Notes: generated by a model from the sequence alone, not told the origin. A stretch of DNA of 64,000 nt from an uncultured Prevotellaceae bacterium (GCA_900316975.1 ONFA01000003.1:1-64000); one strand, 5' to 3'. Positions 42,945 to 52,396 are shown, counted from the stretch's first letter. Numbers and translations: made by a program.

Positions 42945-45753
42945 ATTTACGAAAAGAGTATTATGCGTTGCCTCACTCTTCGCATTGAATTTGGGCTTGA
43001 ATGCACAAAACACTCTGCTATTCACTGAAGTTTGTGTCGCAAACATCGACCAAACGATTGATTACTCGAATAACTATGGCGGTTGGGTTGAGTTATACAA
43101 TCCGACCGCTACGAGTGTATCGTTGGATGGGTGGTATATAAGCGATGATTCAGAAATACTGACAAAACATCGTCTGTTAGGCTATGGTATGCTGAAGTCC
43201 GGATGTTATCAGTGCGTTTTCTTTGATCATAACGCTGCCGATGGTGAATATGGTACCGATGCGACAAAGCAAGTCAGATTCAAATTAGACAGAAAAGGTG
43301 GCACGCTGTATTTGTCAAGGAATGGTACGGATGTGGATTTGTCTTTATCTTATCCTGCCTCCGTACCGCGTTGCAGCTATGCAAGGGTAAGTTTGGAAGC
43401 TGACGAATGGCAGTATTGTGGTTTGCCAACTCCAGGTGCGCCTAATGCAGGTCATTATGCTCAGGAGTGTTTGCCAGTTCCAGAGATTGATTGCGATTCA
43501 AGGCTCTTCACATCTGGATTTGATGTGCATGTACAAATACCTTCAGGAACGACTCTCCGCTACACAACAGACGGTAGCACTCCGACACTCGCGAACGGCA
43601 AGACAAGCACCGACGGACATTTCCCAGTTTCGCAAACCACAGTTTTGCGCCTGAGATTGTTTTCTGATGACAAACTCCCAAGTGGTGTGGTCACACGCAC
43701 ATATATATACAAGGACAGAAACTATTATCTGCCTATAGTCGCAGTCACCACAGACCCACGCAATCTCTACGACAACATGATTGGCTGCTATGTAGATGGC
43801 AAGAACGGTGTACAGGGACGTGGCTCAATGGGAAAGTCAAACCTTAACATGGACTGGGTGCGTCCCGTCAACTTTGAATATCTGACGGCAGACGGCAATA
43901 TGGTCATCAATCAGGAAACGAGCTTTGAAGTGGCAGGCGGTTGGAGTCGTCACTTTAAGCCTGCATCGTTCAAACTTACAGCCAAGAAACTGTATGACGG
44001 TAACGGCCATTTTCCCCAATCCCCTTTTGCCGCCAAGCCATACTGTGAGTATCAGCAACTGATGATTCGCAACGGAGGGAACAACAACAGAATGGATGGC
44101 GGATCTCGTATAAAGGATGTCATCACCCAACAGGTGCTAACGACAAGCGGCTTCTATGTGGATGCACAGGAGTATCAGCCTGTCCATGTATTCATCAACG
44201 GCAAGTATTTGGCTATGATGAATGTACGTGAGCCAAGCAACCGTTTCCACGGTGCGGCCAACTACGGCTACGACGATGACGAGATGGACTCTTTTGAATA
44301 TAGCAGTCATCTCTACCATCAAAAGAGCGGCACACGCGAAGCGTTTGACCGCATGATACAACTTTCGTATAATGCCGAGACCGATGAAGGGTATGAACAA
44401 GTTCGGAATCTTTTAGATACCGATGAATTTGCCCGATATATGGCAACGGTCTGCTATGCAGGCACTAGCGATTGGGTGCTGACGGACAACAACGTAAAGG
44501 GTTACCGTTCTCAGGATGACGGGAAATTCCACTTCATGTTCTTCGACATGGACTTGACATGGGAAAATACCAATAACGTGGAAGAACTGGATGCCAATGA
44601 CATCATTTATCTATACCGCAATCTGAAGCAGAGCAAGGCTTTCCGCAAACAGTTTGTGGCGGCATACTGCATTCTGCATGGCAGCATATATACACAGGAG
44701 AGATGCCAACATATTGCTGACAGTATATGTGCATTAGTGAAGAACGCCTTGGCACTTGACAATCGCTATACAACAGGTACATACCGCAAGTTACAGGAAA
44801 CAATGTGGGAGAAAAGTCATAGGGAAGCTCGCATCAAATCTCTGATGAACTCATATGGACTCTCCGACAGTCTCAATGTGAACTTATCTACTAATTGCGC
44901 TTACGCAAAGATTCAGATTGACGGTATGGACGTGCCTTTCAGCAAATTCTCGGGCGTACTGTTCGGAGGAATGACCGTGCGCACAGACGCAGCCGACGGC
45001 TATCGTTTCATCGGGTGGCGCGACCAGCATAGTAGATGGTTGAGCCACGAAAAAGAATGTCAGATAACAAGTGACGGCACATATACAGCTGTATACGAAA
45101 AAACAACCGATGAACACCTGTCAGCTATCTGTATCAATGAAGTCTGTGCGACAAATGACATTTATGTGAACGACTACGGAAAGCGTGCCGACTGGATTGA
45201 ACTGTATAACCGAGGGCCAGAACCTATTGATGTAGCTCAGTGGTTCTTTAGTGACGAAGAGAACAATCCGACAAAATATCAAATCGACAATTCAGGCGAA
45301 GCAAGCACCATCATACAGCCAAACGGACATCTGCTTATATGGTGTGACGGAAAGCCGTCATTAACCCAACTGCACTTGCCTTTCAAACTGAAGAACACTG
45401 ATGACGGTGTCTTGGTTCTGCAGTCAGCAGACGGAAGGTGGAAAGATTCTATGCACTACCACTCACATTCGTCGAAAGAAACAGTGGGCAGATACCCTGA
45501 CGGGGGATGCAACTGTTTGACGTTCTACCATCCTACGATAGGGACCTGCAACTTGCGGACCACTTATGACTCCGCAGTAAATAATGTTCAAGATTCTATC
45601 ATTTCTCTGAGCCAGTCTGTAGAAATCGAGAGCGTCAACTATTACACCATCAGCGGGATAAGGACTCTTAAACCGCAGAATGGTATTTACATCAAGGTGG
45701 TGCGCTATAAGAATGGGCTACAAGAAAGTAAAACCTGCATCATGGACAATTGA
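42934..45753 (+). CDS. Secreted CotH kinase-like protein with two lamin-tail domains
   Basis: A 939-residue protein with a signal peptide ending LGLNAQ. A lamin-tail domain is at about 26-150 (TEVCVANIDQT...GGWVELYNP). A chitobiase-type beta-sandwich is near 209 (YTTDGSTPTL). A CotH kinase-like domain runs from about 265 to 600 (FFDMDLTWENTNN near 535). A second lamin-tail domain begins near 727 (CINEVCATNDIYVNDYGKRA, then DWIELYNRG). The C-terminus resembles a type IX sorting tail. CotH proteins phosphorylate other proteins in spores; the role in Bacteroidetes is unknown. The start at 42934 is chosen for the signal peptide; 42919 is possible. Confidence 0.8.
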   Translation: MHNKFTKRVLCVASLFALNLGLNAQNTLLFTEVCVANIDQTIDYSNNYGGWVELYNPTATSVSLDGWYISDDSEILTKHRLLGYGMLKSGCYQCVFFDHNAADGEYGTDATKQVRFKLDRKGGTLYLSRNGTDVDLSLSYPASVPRCSYARVSLEADEWQYCGLPTPGAPNAGHYAQECLPVPEIDCDSRLFTSGFDVHVQIPSGTTLRYTTDGSTPTLANGKTSTDGHFPVSQTTVLRLRLFSDDKLPSGVVTRTYIYKDRNYYLPIVAVTTDPRNLYDNMIGCYVDGKNGVQGRGSMGKSNLNMDWVRPVNFEYLTADGNMVINQETSFEVAGGWSRHFKPASFKLTAKKLYDGNGHFPQSPFAAKPYCEYQQLMIRNGGNNNRMDGGSRIKDVITQQVLTTSGFYVDAQEYQPVHVFINGKYLAMMNVREPSNRFHGAANYGYDDDEMDSFEYSSHLYHQKSGTREAFDRMIQLSYNAETDEGYEQVRNLLDTDEFARYMATVCYAGTSDWVLTDNNVKGYRSQDDGKFHFMFFDMDLTWENTNNVEELDANDIIYLYRNLKQSKAFRKQFVAAYCILHGSIYTQERCQHIADSICALVKNALALDNRYTTGTYRKLQETMWEKSHREARIKSLMNSYGLSDSLNVNLSTNCAYAKIQIDGMDVPFSKFSGVLFGGMTVRTDAADGYRFIGWRDQHSRWLSHEKECQITSDGTYTAVYEKTTDEHLSAICINEVCATNDIYVNDYGKRADWIELYNRGPEPIDVAQWFFSDEENNPTKYQIDNSGEASTIIQPNGHLLIWCDGKPSLTQLHLPFKLKNTDDGVLVLQSADGRWKDSMHYHSHSSKETVGRYPDGGCNCLTFYHPTIGTCNLRTTYDSAVNNVQDSIISLSQSVEIESVNYYTISGIRTLKPQNGIYIKVVRYKNGLQESKTCIMDN

Positions 45754-45779
45754 GAATTTCACTCTTCACTTCTCGATTG
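45747..45779. terminator. Hairpin between the convergent CotH and trpA genes
   Basis: Arms CAATTGAGAA (45747-45756) and TTCTCGATTG (45770-45779) pair with one mismatch. The loop has TTTCACT/CTTCACT heptamers. There is no T-run. Confidence 0.45.
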
Positions 45780-45780
45780 T

Positions 45781-46590
45781 TCAGCACTTGAGGGCATTGA
45801 GGAGTTTGTCCATGGCACTGGCTGCATCGCCTGTCTCTTCGAGCAGGTTGACGAACTTGCTGCCGATGATGGCTCCGGCGGCATGGGATTGGGCGGCTTC
45901 GAGGGTTTGTTTGTTGCTGATGCCGAAACCAATCATGCAGGGGTGTTTGAGGTGCATGGCTTGGATGCGCGAGAAGTAGGCTTGCTTCTGGTCGCCGAAG
46001 GATTGCTGGGCACCGGTGGTGGATGCAGAGGAAACCATGTAGATGAAACCGTCTGTGTGCTCGTCGATGAAGCGGATGCGCTCGTCGCTGGTTTCGGGGG
46101 TGATGAGCATGATGATGCGGATGTCGTAGCGGTCGGCCACGGGCTTGTATTCTTCCAGATAGTCCTTGAAGGGGAGGTCGGGGATGATGACTCCGTCGAT
46201 GCCCACTTCCACGCAGCGTTGGCAGAACTGCTCAAAGCCGAACTGCATGATGGGGTTGAGGTAGCCCATGAGGATGAGGGGAATCTGTACTCCGTTAGTT
46301 GGCAGTTGACAGTTGACAGTTGACAGGTTTCCTCGGATACCTTCGAGTTGTGAGAAGAGTTTCTTCAGTGTCATGCCGTTGCGGAGGGCTTTGGTGGCAG
46401 CGTCTTGGATGACGGGGCCGTCGGCCATCGGGTCGGAGAAGGGGATGCCCACTTCAATCATATCCACGCCTTTCTGTTCGAGGGTGCGGATGGTGTCAGC
46501 TGTGCTGTCGAGGGTGGGGTGACCAGCACAGAAGTAGATGGAGAGGATGTTTTCGCGCTTGGTGGCGAAGAGGTGGTTGATTCTGTTCAT
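45781..46590 (-). CDS. trpA: Tryptophan synthase alpha chain
   Basis: Splits indole-glycerol phosphate to give indole for TrpB. The 269-residue protein has the catalytic Glu46 (MIEVGIPFSDP) and Asp57 (MADGP). Residues 87-98 (NLSTVNCQLPTN) are not usual for the family and come from an in-frame heptamer tract at 46297-46324, in the loop before PLILMGYLNP. Last gene of the trp operon, 27 bp after trpF. Confidence 0.95.
   Translation of the reverse strand: MNRINHLFATKRENILSIYFCAGHPTLDSTADTIRTLEQKGVDMIEVGIPFSDPMADGPVIQDAATKALRNGMTLKKLFSQLEGIRGNLSTVNCQLPTNGVQIPLILMGYLNPIMQFGFEQFCQRCVEVGIDGVIIPDLPFKDYLEEYKPVADRYDIRIIMLITPETSDERIRFIDEHTDGFIYMVSSASTTGAQQSFGDQKQAYFSRIQAMHLKHPCMIGFGISNKQTLEAAQSHAAGAIIGSKFVNLLEETGDAASAMDKLLNALKC
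46297..46324. repeat. In-frame heptamer tract inside trpA
   Basis: Four units AGTTGGC, AGTTGAC, AGTTGAC, AGTTGAC, encoding LSTVNCQLPT on the minus strand. Confidence 0.88.
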
Positions 46591-46600
46591 TGTTTTTAAG

Positions 46601-46635
46601 AGTTGAGAGTTGAGGGTTTAGGGTTTAGAGTTGAG
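46601..46635. repeat. Heptamer tract joining trpF and trpA
   Basis: Five units: AGTTGAG twice, GGTTTAG twice, AGTTGAG. It supplies the last residues of TrpF (LNSKP) and its stop codon. Confidence 0.85.
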
Positions 46636-47244
46636 AGTCTGGAGGAAGTCTTTGATACGTTCTACATCTTTGAGGGCAGGGGCTGTCTCGAAGCCTGAGT
46701 TGAGGTCGATGCCGATGAACCGTGGGTGGTGAAAAGCCTTGACTTTTTCTGCATCGGAAGGCTTGATGCCGCCTGTGATGAGGAAGGGGGTGGTGCCGTG
46801 ATAGTTTTGCAGAATGCTCCAATCGAACTGTTTGCCGCAGCCACCGTAAGTGTCGCACTTGGTTTCGAAGAGGAAGTAATCTGCCGACCCTTCATATTGC
46901 TGCGTCTTTTGGAGGTCTTCCTGTGAGGAAATCTGAATCATCTTGATGATTTTCACCTCGTTGCTGATGGCTGTTCGAAGGGAAAGGATGAATTCGGGTG
47001 TCTCATGCCCGTGCAGTTGCACGAGTTGAAAACCGAATGTCTGCACACGACTTGCGATGTCTTCCACGGGGGCATTGACGAACACGCCGACTCGCTTGCT
47101 GTGTTGTGGCAGATAGGTGGGTACTTCACTCACATGACGTGGTGAGCGTGGAAAGAAGATGAATCCCATCCAATCCACATGCCTCAATTCATCCACCTGT
47201 CGGATGTTTTCGGCATCTCTCATGCCACACACTTTCACTATCAT
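46618..47244 (-). CDS. trpF: Phosphoribosylanthranilate isomerase
   Basis: Third step after anthranilate in tryptophan synthesis. The 208-residue TIM-barrel starts IVKVCGMRDAENIRQVDEL, with catalytic Cys near residue 6, and has FLITGGIKPSDAEKV and GIDLNSGFET phosphate-binding loops. The C-terminal tail LNSKP and the stop are part of a heptamer tract. It overlaps trpC by 4 bp. Confidence 0.95.
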   Translation of the reverse strand: MIVKVCGMRDAENIRQVDELRHVDWMGFIFFPRSPRHVSEVPTYLPQHSKRVGVFVNAPVEDIASRVQTFGFQLVQLHGHETPEFILSLRTAISNEVKIIKMIQISSQEDLQKTQQYEGSADYFLFETKCDTYGGCGKQFDWSILQNYHGTTPFLITGGIKPSDAEKVKAFHHPRFIGIDLNSGFETAPALKDVERIKDFLQTLNSKP

Positions 47245-48038
47245 TTGGTCACCTCCTCAATGAATGTTCTTAATGCTTTACCTGGGTCGGGGGTCTTCAT
47301 GAAGGTTTCGCCAATGAGGAAGCCACGGAAGCCTGCCTGACGGAGTTCGCGCACGGTTTGCGGGTTGCTGATGCCGCTTTCACTGACGAGAAGATAGTCC
47401 TTGGGAAGGAGGGAGGCGAGGCGGTAGGAGTTTGCCACGTCGGTGTGGAAGGTGCCGAGGTTGCGGTTGTTCACACCCACCATGTCGATGCACTCGCCCA
47501 CATATTCCAGTTCAGACTCAGAATGCACTTCGAGCAGGGTCTCCAGTTGTAGTTCGTGGGCTTTCTTGGCGAGGGTCTTGCACTCTTCCTTCGTCAGGTC
47601 GGCAGCGATGAGCAGCACGGCATCGGCATCAGCGGCTTTAGCCTGATAGAGTTGATATTCATCCACGATGAAGTCTTTGCGCAAGATGGGGCAGGTGACC
47701 GTCGGTCGGGCGATGCGGATGAAGCGCAGGGTGCCGCCAAAGTATTTCTCATCGGTGAGAATGGAGATGGCGCTGGCACCGTTCTGACAGTAGGAGGCTG
47801 GAACCACATCGGGTTTCCCTTCTTCCTTAATCCAGCCTTTCGAGGGGCTTTTGCGTTTGAACTCCGCAATGATGCCTGATGCGCTGCTGGCAAGGCTGTC
47901 GCGCATGGAGCGATGAGGCGGTGGACAGTCTGACAGCAGACTTTCCACATTGCTGTATAGTGTAGCCGGCGCCACAATCTCCTTCTGCTTGGCCAGTTCG
48001 ATGCGCTTGTGGGCTACGATTTCTTCGAGAATGTCCAT
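47241..48038 (-). CDS. trpC: Indole-3-glycerol phosphate synthase
   Basis: Closes the indole ring. The 265-residue protein has IIAEFKRKSPSKGWI with the catalytic Lys, PILRKDFIVDEYQ, VGVNNRNLGTFH and LVSESGI, all normal for TrpC. It is separate from TrpF, unlike the fused enzyme in E. coli. It overlaps trpF by 4 bp and is 46 bp after trpD, with a heptamer tract in between. Confidence 0.96.
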   Translation of the reverse strand: MDILEEIVAHKRIELAKQKEIVAPATLYSNVESLLSDCPPPHRSMRDSLASSASGIIAEFKRKSPSKGWIKEEGKPDVVPASYCQNGASAISILTDEKYFGGTLRFIRIARPTVTCPILRKDFIVDEYQLYQAKAADADAVLLIAADLTKEECKTLAKKAHELQLETLLEVHSESELEYVGECIDMVGVNNRNLGTFHTDVANSYRLASLLPKDYLLVSESGISNPQTVRELRQAGFRGFLIGETFMKTPDPGKALRTFIEEVTK

Positions 48039-48050
48039 GGGGTATTTCTT

Positions 48051-48085
48051 AATTCACAATTCATAATTCATAATGAAAAATTCAT
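48051..48085. repeat. Heptamer tract between trpD and trpC
   Basis: Units AATTCAC, AATTCAT, AATTCAT, AATGAAA, AATTCAT. The AATTC-x-x, AATGAAA, AATTC-x-x order recurs in element D (56762-56782) with AATTCCT. Confidence 0.75.
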
Positions 48086-49080
48086 CATGAGTTGACTTCT
48101 ACAAATTTCTTGAACACTTGGAGGGCTTTGCCGCTATCGAGCGATTCGCGGGCCATGGCTACAGAGTCAGCCATCGATATGTTGCGGTCCATGATGCTGA
48201 TGCCACAGGCGGCATTGGCGATGACCACATTCTTCTGGGCTTCGGTCGAGGTGCCTTCCAGCACGGCATCGAAGATTTTCATCGCATCTTCGGGAGTTTC
48301 GCCACCGTAGATGTCGCTCTGTTCGATGTACTTCAAACCCAAATCGACGGGCGTGAGCACCTTCTCGAAGTTGTTGGTGCAAATCTTGAAGCCGCTGGTC
48401 AGCGAAATCTCGTCGTAGCCGTCGTAGGAGGTGATGACACCGAAGTTGTCGCCGATGCGCTGGTGCAGATTGGTGTAGAGGCGCAGTTGCGACTGGTTGG
48501 CGGCACCGTGCAGCGAGTTCTTGGGGTGGCAAGGATTGACGAGAGGACCGAGTAGATTGAAGCAGGTGGGGATGGTGAGGGCCTTGCGAGTGGGGCCGAC
48601 GAACTTCATGCCGTAGGCGAAGAGGGGAGCGTGGAAGTAGCAGATGCCCGTCTCTTCCAAAGAGCGTTTCAAGTGGTCGATGTCGTCGGTGAACTTCACG
48701 CCGTGACCTTGCAGCACGTTGCTGGCACCGCTGACAGAGGAAGAACCACCGTTGCCGTGTTTGGTCACTTTGTAGCCTGCTCCGGCAATGACGAAGGCTG
48801 AGCAGGTGGAGATGTTGAACGTGTTCTTGCCATCGCCGCCTGTGCCCACGATGTCGAGGGTGTTGTACTCCGAGAAATCCAGATACTTGCCCGTCTCGAG
48901 CAGTCCCTGGCGGAAGCCGAGGAGTTCATCTACGGTCACGCCGCGTGTCTGCATGGCCATGAGCAGCGCGGCAATCTGCTGCACGTTGTATTGCTCCTTC
49001 ACGATGTTGAGCATAATCTGATGGGTTTCCTCCTGTGTGAGGGTGTTACCATCGATGAGTTTCAAGAGATATTGTTTCAT
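48085..49080 (-). CDS. trpD: Anthranilate phosphoribosyltransferase
   Basis: Adds the phosphoribosyl group to anthranilate. The 331-residue protein starts MKQYLLKLIDGNTLTQEE and has the ribose-phosphate motif DIVGTGGDGKNTFNIST near residue 80, KHGNGGSSSVSGASNVL and GPLVNPCHP. The start at 49080 is chosen by family alignment and the 5-bp gap to trpG; the longer frame lies inside trpG in another frame. Confidence 0.96.
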   Translation of the reverse strand: MKQYLLKLIDGNTLTQEETHQIMLNIVKEQYNVQQIAALLMAMQTRGVTVDELLGFRQGLLETGKYLDFSEYNTLDIVGTGGDGKNTFNISTCSAFVIAGAGYKVTKHGNGGSSSVSGASNVLQGHGVKFTDDIDHLKRSLEETGICYFHAPLFAYGMKFVGPTRKALTIPTCFNLLGPLVNPCHPKNSLHGAANQSQLRLYTNLHQRIGDNFGVITSYDGYDEISLTSGFKICTNNFEKVLTPVDLGLKYIEQSDIYGGETPEDAMKIFDAVLEGTSTEAQKNVVIANAACGISIMDRNISMADSVAMARESLDSGKALQVFKKFVEVNS

Positions 49081-49085
49081 TGTGT

Positions 49086-49649
49086 TTAGTGTTTTAACCA
49101 GTTGTTGATGATTGTTTTGCCGTCTTTTGTCAGTACACTCTCTGGGTGGTACTGGATGCCACGGATGTCGAACTCCTTGTGGCGGAGCGACATGATGTAG
49201 CCTTCGTCGCTCACACTCGTCACTTCGAGACAAGCGGGTAAACCGCTTGACGCAACCACCCATGAGTGGTAGCGTCCCACCTCAATGCGTTGAGGTAGGC
49301 CTTCGAAGAGATAGTCGTCCGTGGTGATGGTGGCAGGAGTTGCCACACCGTGATATACTTCGCTCAGATTGGTCAGTGTGCCGCCGAAACTTTCGCCGAT
49401 GGCCTGATGACCGAGGCACACACCGAGGATGGGTTTCTTGCCAGCGTATGCTTTGATGACATCGAGCAGAAGCCCTGCCTCGCTGGGAATGCCCGGGCCT
49501 GGGGAGAGGATGATTTTGTCGAAGGCTTCGAGTTGCTCCATCTGGAACTGGTCGTTGCGAAAGACCGTCACGTCGGCTCCCAATTCTTTGACGAGATGAC
49601 TCAGATTGTAGGTGAACGAGTCGTAGTTGTCTATAATTGCTACTTTCAT
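49086..49649 (-). CDS. trpG: Anthranilate synthase glutamine amidotransferase subunit
   Basis: Supplies ammonia to TrpE. A 187-residue class I glutamine amidotransferase with the triad Cys78 (GVCLGHQAIGE), His168 and Glu170 (QYHPES). Residues 133-139 (ASSGLPA) sit where relatives have a plain loop and are encoded by a palindrome related to those in trpE. It overlaps the end of trpE by 4 bp. Confidence 0.95.
   Translation of the reverse strand: MKVAIIDNYDSFTYNLSHLVKELGADVTVFRNDQFQMEQLEAFDKIILSPGPGIPSEAGLLLDVIKAYAGKKPILGVCLGHQAIGESFGGTLTNLSEVYHGVATPATITTDDYLFEGLPQRIEVGRYHSWVVASSGLPACLEVTSVSDEGYIMSLRHKEFDIRGIQYHPESVLTKDGKTIINNWLKH
49232..49253. repeat. Palindromic element inside trpG
   Basis: AAGCGG / CCGCTT arms, loop GTAAA, then TGACGC. 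It matches the two trpE copies except that the outer pair changes on both sides (C-G to A-T), so the palindrome is kept. Confidence 0.75.
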
Positions 49650-51109
49650 AACTTTTCTGCTATTTCAATCGCTTTTCTTAAAGCACCGAGTTTGTTGTTC
49701 ACTTCTTGCAGTTCATACTCCACATCGCTCTTCGCCACGATGCCGCCACCGGCTTGGAACCACAGTTCGCTGTTGCGCGAGACAAAGGTGCGGATGGTGA
49801 TGGCTTGGTTGAGGCTGCCGTCGAAGCCAATGCTGCCCACACAGCCTCCGTAGGCACCACGGTTGTGCGGCTCGTATGCGGAGATGAGTTGCATGGCACG
49901 AACCTTGGGTGCGCCAGAGAGGGTGCCTGCAGGGAAGGTGTCGATGAAGGTCTTGATGGGGTCGGCTCCCTCATCGAGTGTGCCGCTCACGCGAGAGACG
50001 AGGTGGATGACATGACTGTAGAACTGCATGTCTTTGTAGAAATCAACCTTCACATCATGGCAGTTGCGGGAGAGGTCGTTGCGGGCTAGGTCAACCAGCA
50101 TGACGTGTTCGGCATTCTCCTTGGGGTCGTTCTTCAGATAGAGGGCATTCTGGCGGTCCTGCTCGGGGTTGCCGGTGCGCTTGGTGGTGCCGGCAATGGG
50201 GTCGATGTAGGCACGGAGGGTGGGGACTCCAGCGGGTGAACCGCTGGACGCAAGGGGTGCGGAGTCAGCGGGTGAACCGCTGGACGCTGGCTCGATGCGG
50301 CAGTGGGTTTCGGGTGAGGAGCCGAAGATGCGGAAACCGCCGAAGTCGAGGTAGAAGAGATAGGGGGAAGGGTTGATGCTGCGGAGGGCACGATAGAGTT
50401 TGAAGTCATCGCCCTCGAATTGCTGCTTGAAGCGACGTGAAAGCACGATTTGGAACACGTCGCCACGAAGACAATGCTGGATGCCTCGGCGGATGTTTTC
50501 GCGGTGTTCGTCGTCGGTCAGCGTGGAGGTGCAGTCGCCCACGGGACGGAAACCGTATTGCTGATAGGGGCGGCTGTTCACATCGTGTTCCAGTTGGTCG
50601 AGGTCGTCCTCTTCGCCGTCCTGCAAGAGTTCGATGAGGGTGACTTCATTTTTGAAATGGTCGAAGATGATGTAGTCCTTGTAGAGGATGTAGAGCAAGT
50701 CGGAGGCATCGTTTTCGGTCTGCGTCTCGTCCTTCACGTCGATGTGCTCGAAGTAGCGCACGGAGTTGAAGGTGGTGTAGCCATAGAGTCCGCAGTCGGC
50801 CTTGTCGGCTCCCTCGATGTGGAAACTCTGGAGGAACTGGTTGATGAGCCGTGCGGTGTCATTGCCATTGCTGATGGAACATCTCTGCTCCTCGCCATTG
50901 GGGAATTGCATCACGCCCACACCGTGAGCCACCGACACGCTGCCGATGGGGTGGAGGCAGATGAAAGAACGGGAGTTTTTGCTGTCGTGATAGTCGGAGC
51001 ATTCCATCAGCGCGCTTTGCGGATAGGCATCGCGCACTCGCAGATAAACGCTCACGGGTGTGTTGAGGTCGCCCAGAATCTTCTTGGAGGCGGTGTGATA
51101 GTTGTACAT
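49646..51109 (-). CDS. trpE: Anthranilate synthase component I
   Basis: Makes anthranilate from chorismate with TrpG. The 487-residue protein has GDVFQIVLSRRF, PSPYLFYLDFGGF, IAGTTKRTGNPEQD, AEHVMLVDLARND and FPAGTLSGAPKVRAM of the chorismate-binding domain. Residues 274-298 are an unusual insert holding ASSGSPA twice (275-281 and 287-293) in a surface loop before AYIDPIAGT. The insert is encoded by a duplicated palindrome. Confidence 0.96.
   Translation of the reverse strand: MYNYHTASKKILGDLNTPVSVYLRVRDAYPQSALMECSDYHDSKNSRSFICLHPIGSVSVAHGVGVMQFPNGEEQRCSISNGNDTARLINQFLQSFHIEGADKADCGLYGYTTFNSVRYFEHIDVKDETQTENDASDLLYILYKDYIIFDHFKNEVTLIELLQDGEEDDLDQLEHDVNSRPYQQYGFRPVGDCTSTLTDDEHRENIRRGIQHCLRGDVFQIVLSRRFKQQFEGDDFKLYRALRSINPSPYLFYLDFGGFRIFGSSPETHCRIEPASSGSPADSAPLASSGSPAGVPTLRAYIDPIAGTTKRTGNPEQDRQNALYLKNDPKENAEHVMLVDLARNDLSRNCHDVKVDFYKDMQFYSHVIHLVSRVSGTLDEGADPIKTFIDTFPAGTLSGAPKVRAMQLISAYEPHNRGAYGGCVGSIGFDGSLNQAITIRTFVSRNSELWFQAGGGIVAKSDVEYELQEVNNKLGALRKAIEIAEKL
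50230..50287. repeat. Two copies of a palindromic element inside trpE
   Basis: CAGCGGGTGAACCGCTG followed by GACGC after one G, at 50230-50251 and 50266-50287, 36 bp apart and in frame. The arms CAGCGG / CCGCTG can form a hairpin with loop GTGAA. Confidence 0.85.
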
Positions 51110-51151
51110 GGTTGTGTTGTGGCTATTGCCTGATTTTTAGGTTGATATTGT

Positions 51152-52354
51152 TTATTTAATAATGTCTGCGTGTTTCAGATACGTGTCTAAGTCCTTGTCA
51201 CCTCTGCCGCTCACGGTGAGCACCACAACGGTGTCTTTGGTGAACTGGTCCTTCACCTTGGGCAGCAAAGCCAAAGCATGAGCACTCTCGAGGGCGGGGA
51301 TGATGCCCTCCATGCGTGTCAGTTCAAAGGCAGCACAGAGTGCCTCGTCGTCGTTGGCAGGGAGCACCTGTGCGCGGCCTGTTTCGTAGAGGTTGCAGTG
51401 GATGGGGCCTGTGCCGGGATAGTCGAGTCCTGCCGAGATGGAGTAGGGTTCGATGATTTGGCCATCCTCCGTCTGCATCAACTTGATGCGGCTGCCGTGC
51501 AAGATGCCGATGGTGCCCACCTGCATACTGGCTGCGGTCTGGCCGCTGTCGATGCCCAGGCCACCAGCTTCGCCGAGGATAATCTTCACGCGCTCATCGT
51601 CGATGTAGTGATAGATGGTGCCGGCGGCGTTGGAGCCTCCACCCACACAGGCCATCAGCACGTCGGGATAGTCGCGGCCAATCTTCTCTTCGAGTTGCCA
51701 TTTGATTTCCTCCGAGATGACAGACTGGAGCCGTGCCACCATGTCTGGGTAAGGATGCGGACCGACGGTCGAGCCTATAATATAGAATGTGTCGGCAGGG
51801 TGACAGCACCAGTCGCGAATGGCTTCGTTGGTGGCATCTTTCAAGGTCTTGTTGCCACTCTCCACAGGTACAACGGTTGCGCCCAACATCTTCATGCGCT
51901 CCACGTTGACGTGTTGACGCTGCACGTCGAGCGCACCCTGATACACCGTGCAGGGCATGTCCATGAGTGCACAGGCGGTGGCGGTTGCCACACCGTGCTG
52001 CCCGGCTCCAGTTTCGGCGATGATGCGCTTCTTGCCCATCTTCTTAGCGAGGAGAATCTGACCCAGCGCATTGTTGATTTTGTGGGCACCCGTGTGGTTG
52101 AGGTCTTCGCGCTTCAGATAGAGTTGGCAGCCATACTTCTCGCTCATGCGCTTGGCAAAGTAGAGTGGGGAAGGGCGGCCCACATAGTCCTTCAGCAAGG
52201 CGTGGTACTCGCGTTTGAACTCCTCGCTCTCCAGGATGGGGAGGTAGGCTTTCTTCAGATCCTCCACCGTCTTGTAGAGAATCTCTGGGATATAGGCTCC
52301 GCCGAACTGTCCGTAGAAGCCGTTCTCATCTACTTGATAAGTCACCATATTCAT
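51152..52354 (-). CDS. trpB: Tryptophan synthase beta chain
   Basis: Joins indole and serine with pyridoxal phosphate. The 400-residue protein has the PLP Lys92 in [15 protein letters not shown], the [15 protein letters not shown] loop, and the phosphate-binding GGGSNAAG. It is the first structural gene here, followed by E, G, D, C, F and A; the alpha gene is last. Start could be Met1 or Met3. It is controlled by the leader at 52397-52542. Confidence 0.97.
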   Translation of the reverse strand: MNMVTYQVDENGFYGQFGGAYIPEILYKTVEDLKKAYLPILESEEFKREYHALLKDYVGRPSPLYFAKRMSEKYGCQLYLKREDLNHTGAHKINNALGQILLAKKMGKKRIIAETGAGQHGVATATACALMDMPCTVYQGALDVQRQHVNVERMKMLGATVVPVESGNKTLKDATNEAIRDWCCHPADTFYIIGSTVGPHPYPDMVARLQSVISEEIKWQLEEKIGRDYPDVLMACVGGGSNAAGTIYHYIDDERVKIILGEAGGLGIDSGQTAASMQVGTIGILHGSRIKLMQTEDGQIIEPYSISAGLDYPGTGPIHCNLYETGRAQVLPANDDEALCAAFELTRMEGIIPALESAHALALLPKVKDQFTKDTVVVLTVSGRGDKDLDTYLKHADIIK

Positions 52355-52396
52355 TTAGGATTTATTATTTGTTTTACTTGTGGTTGAGTTGTTTCG

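Noticed and set aside
45781..52354. Broken trp genes because of in-frame repeats
   Set aside because: All seven frames are complete with catalytic residues in place, and the inserts fall in loops; the operon is probably functional.
51278..52387. 369-codon open frame on the plus strand
   Set aside because: Antisense to trpB, whose motifs are all intact.
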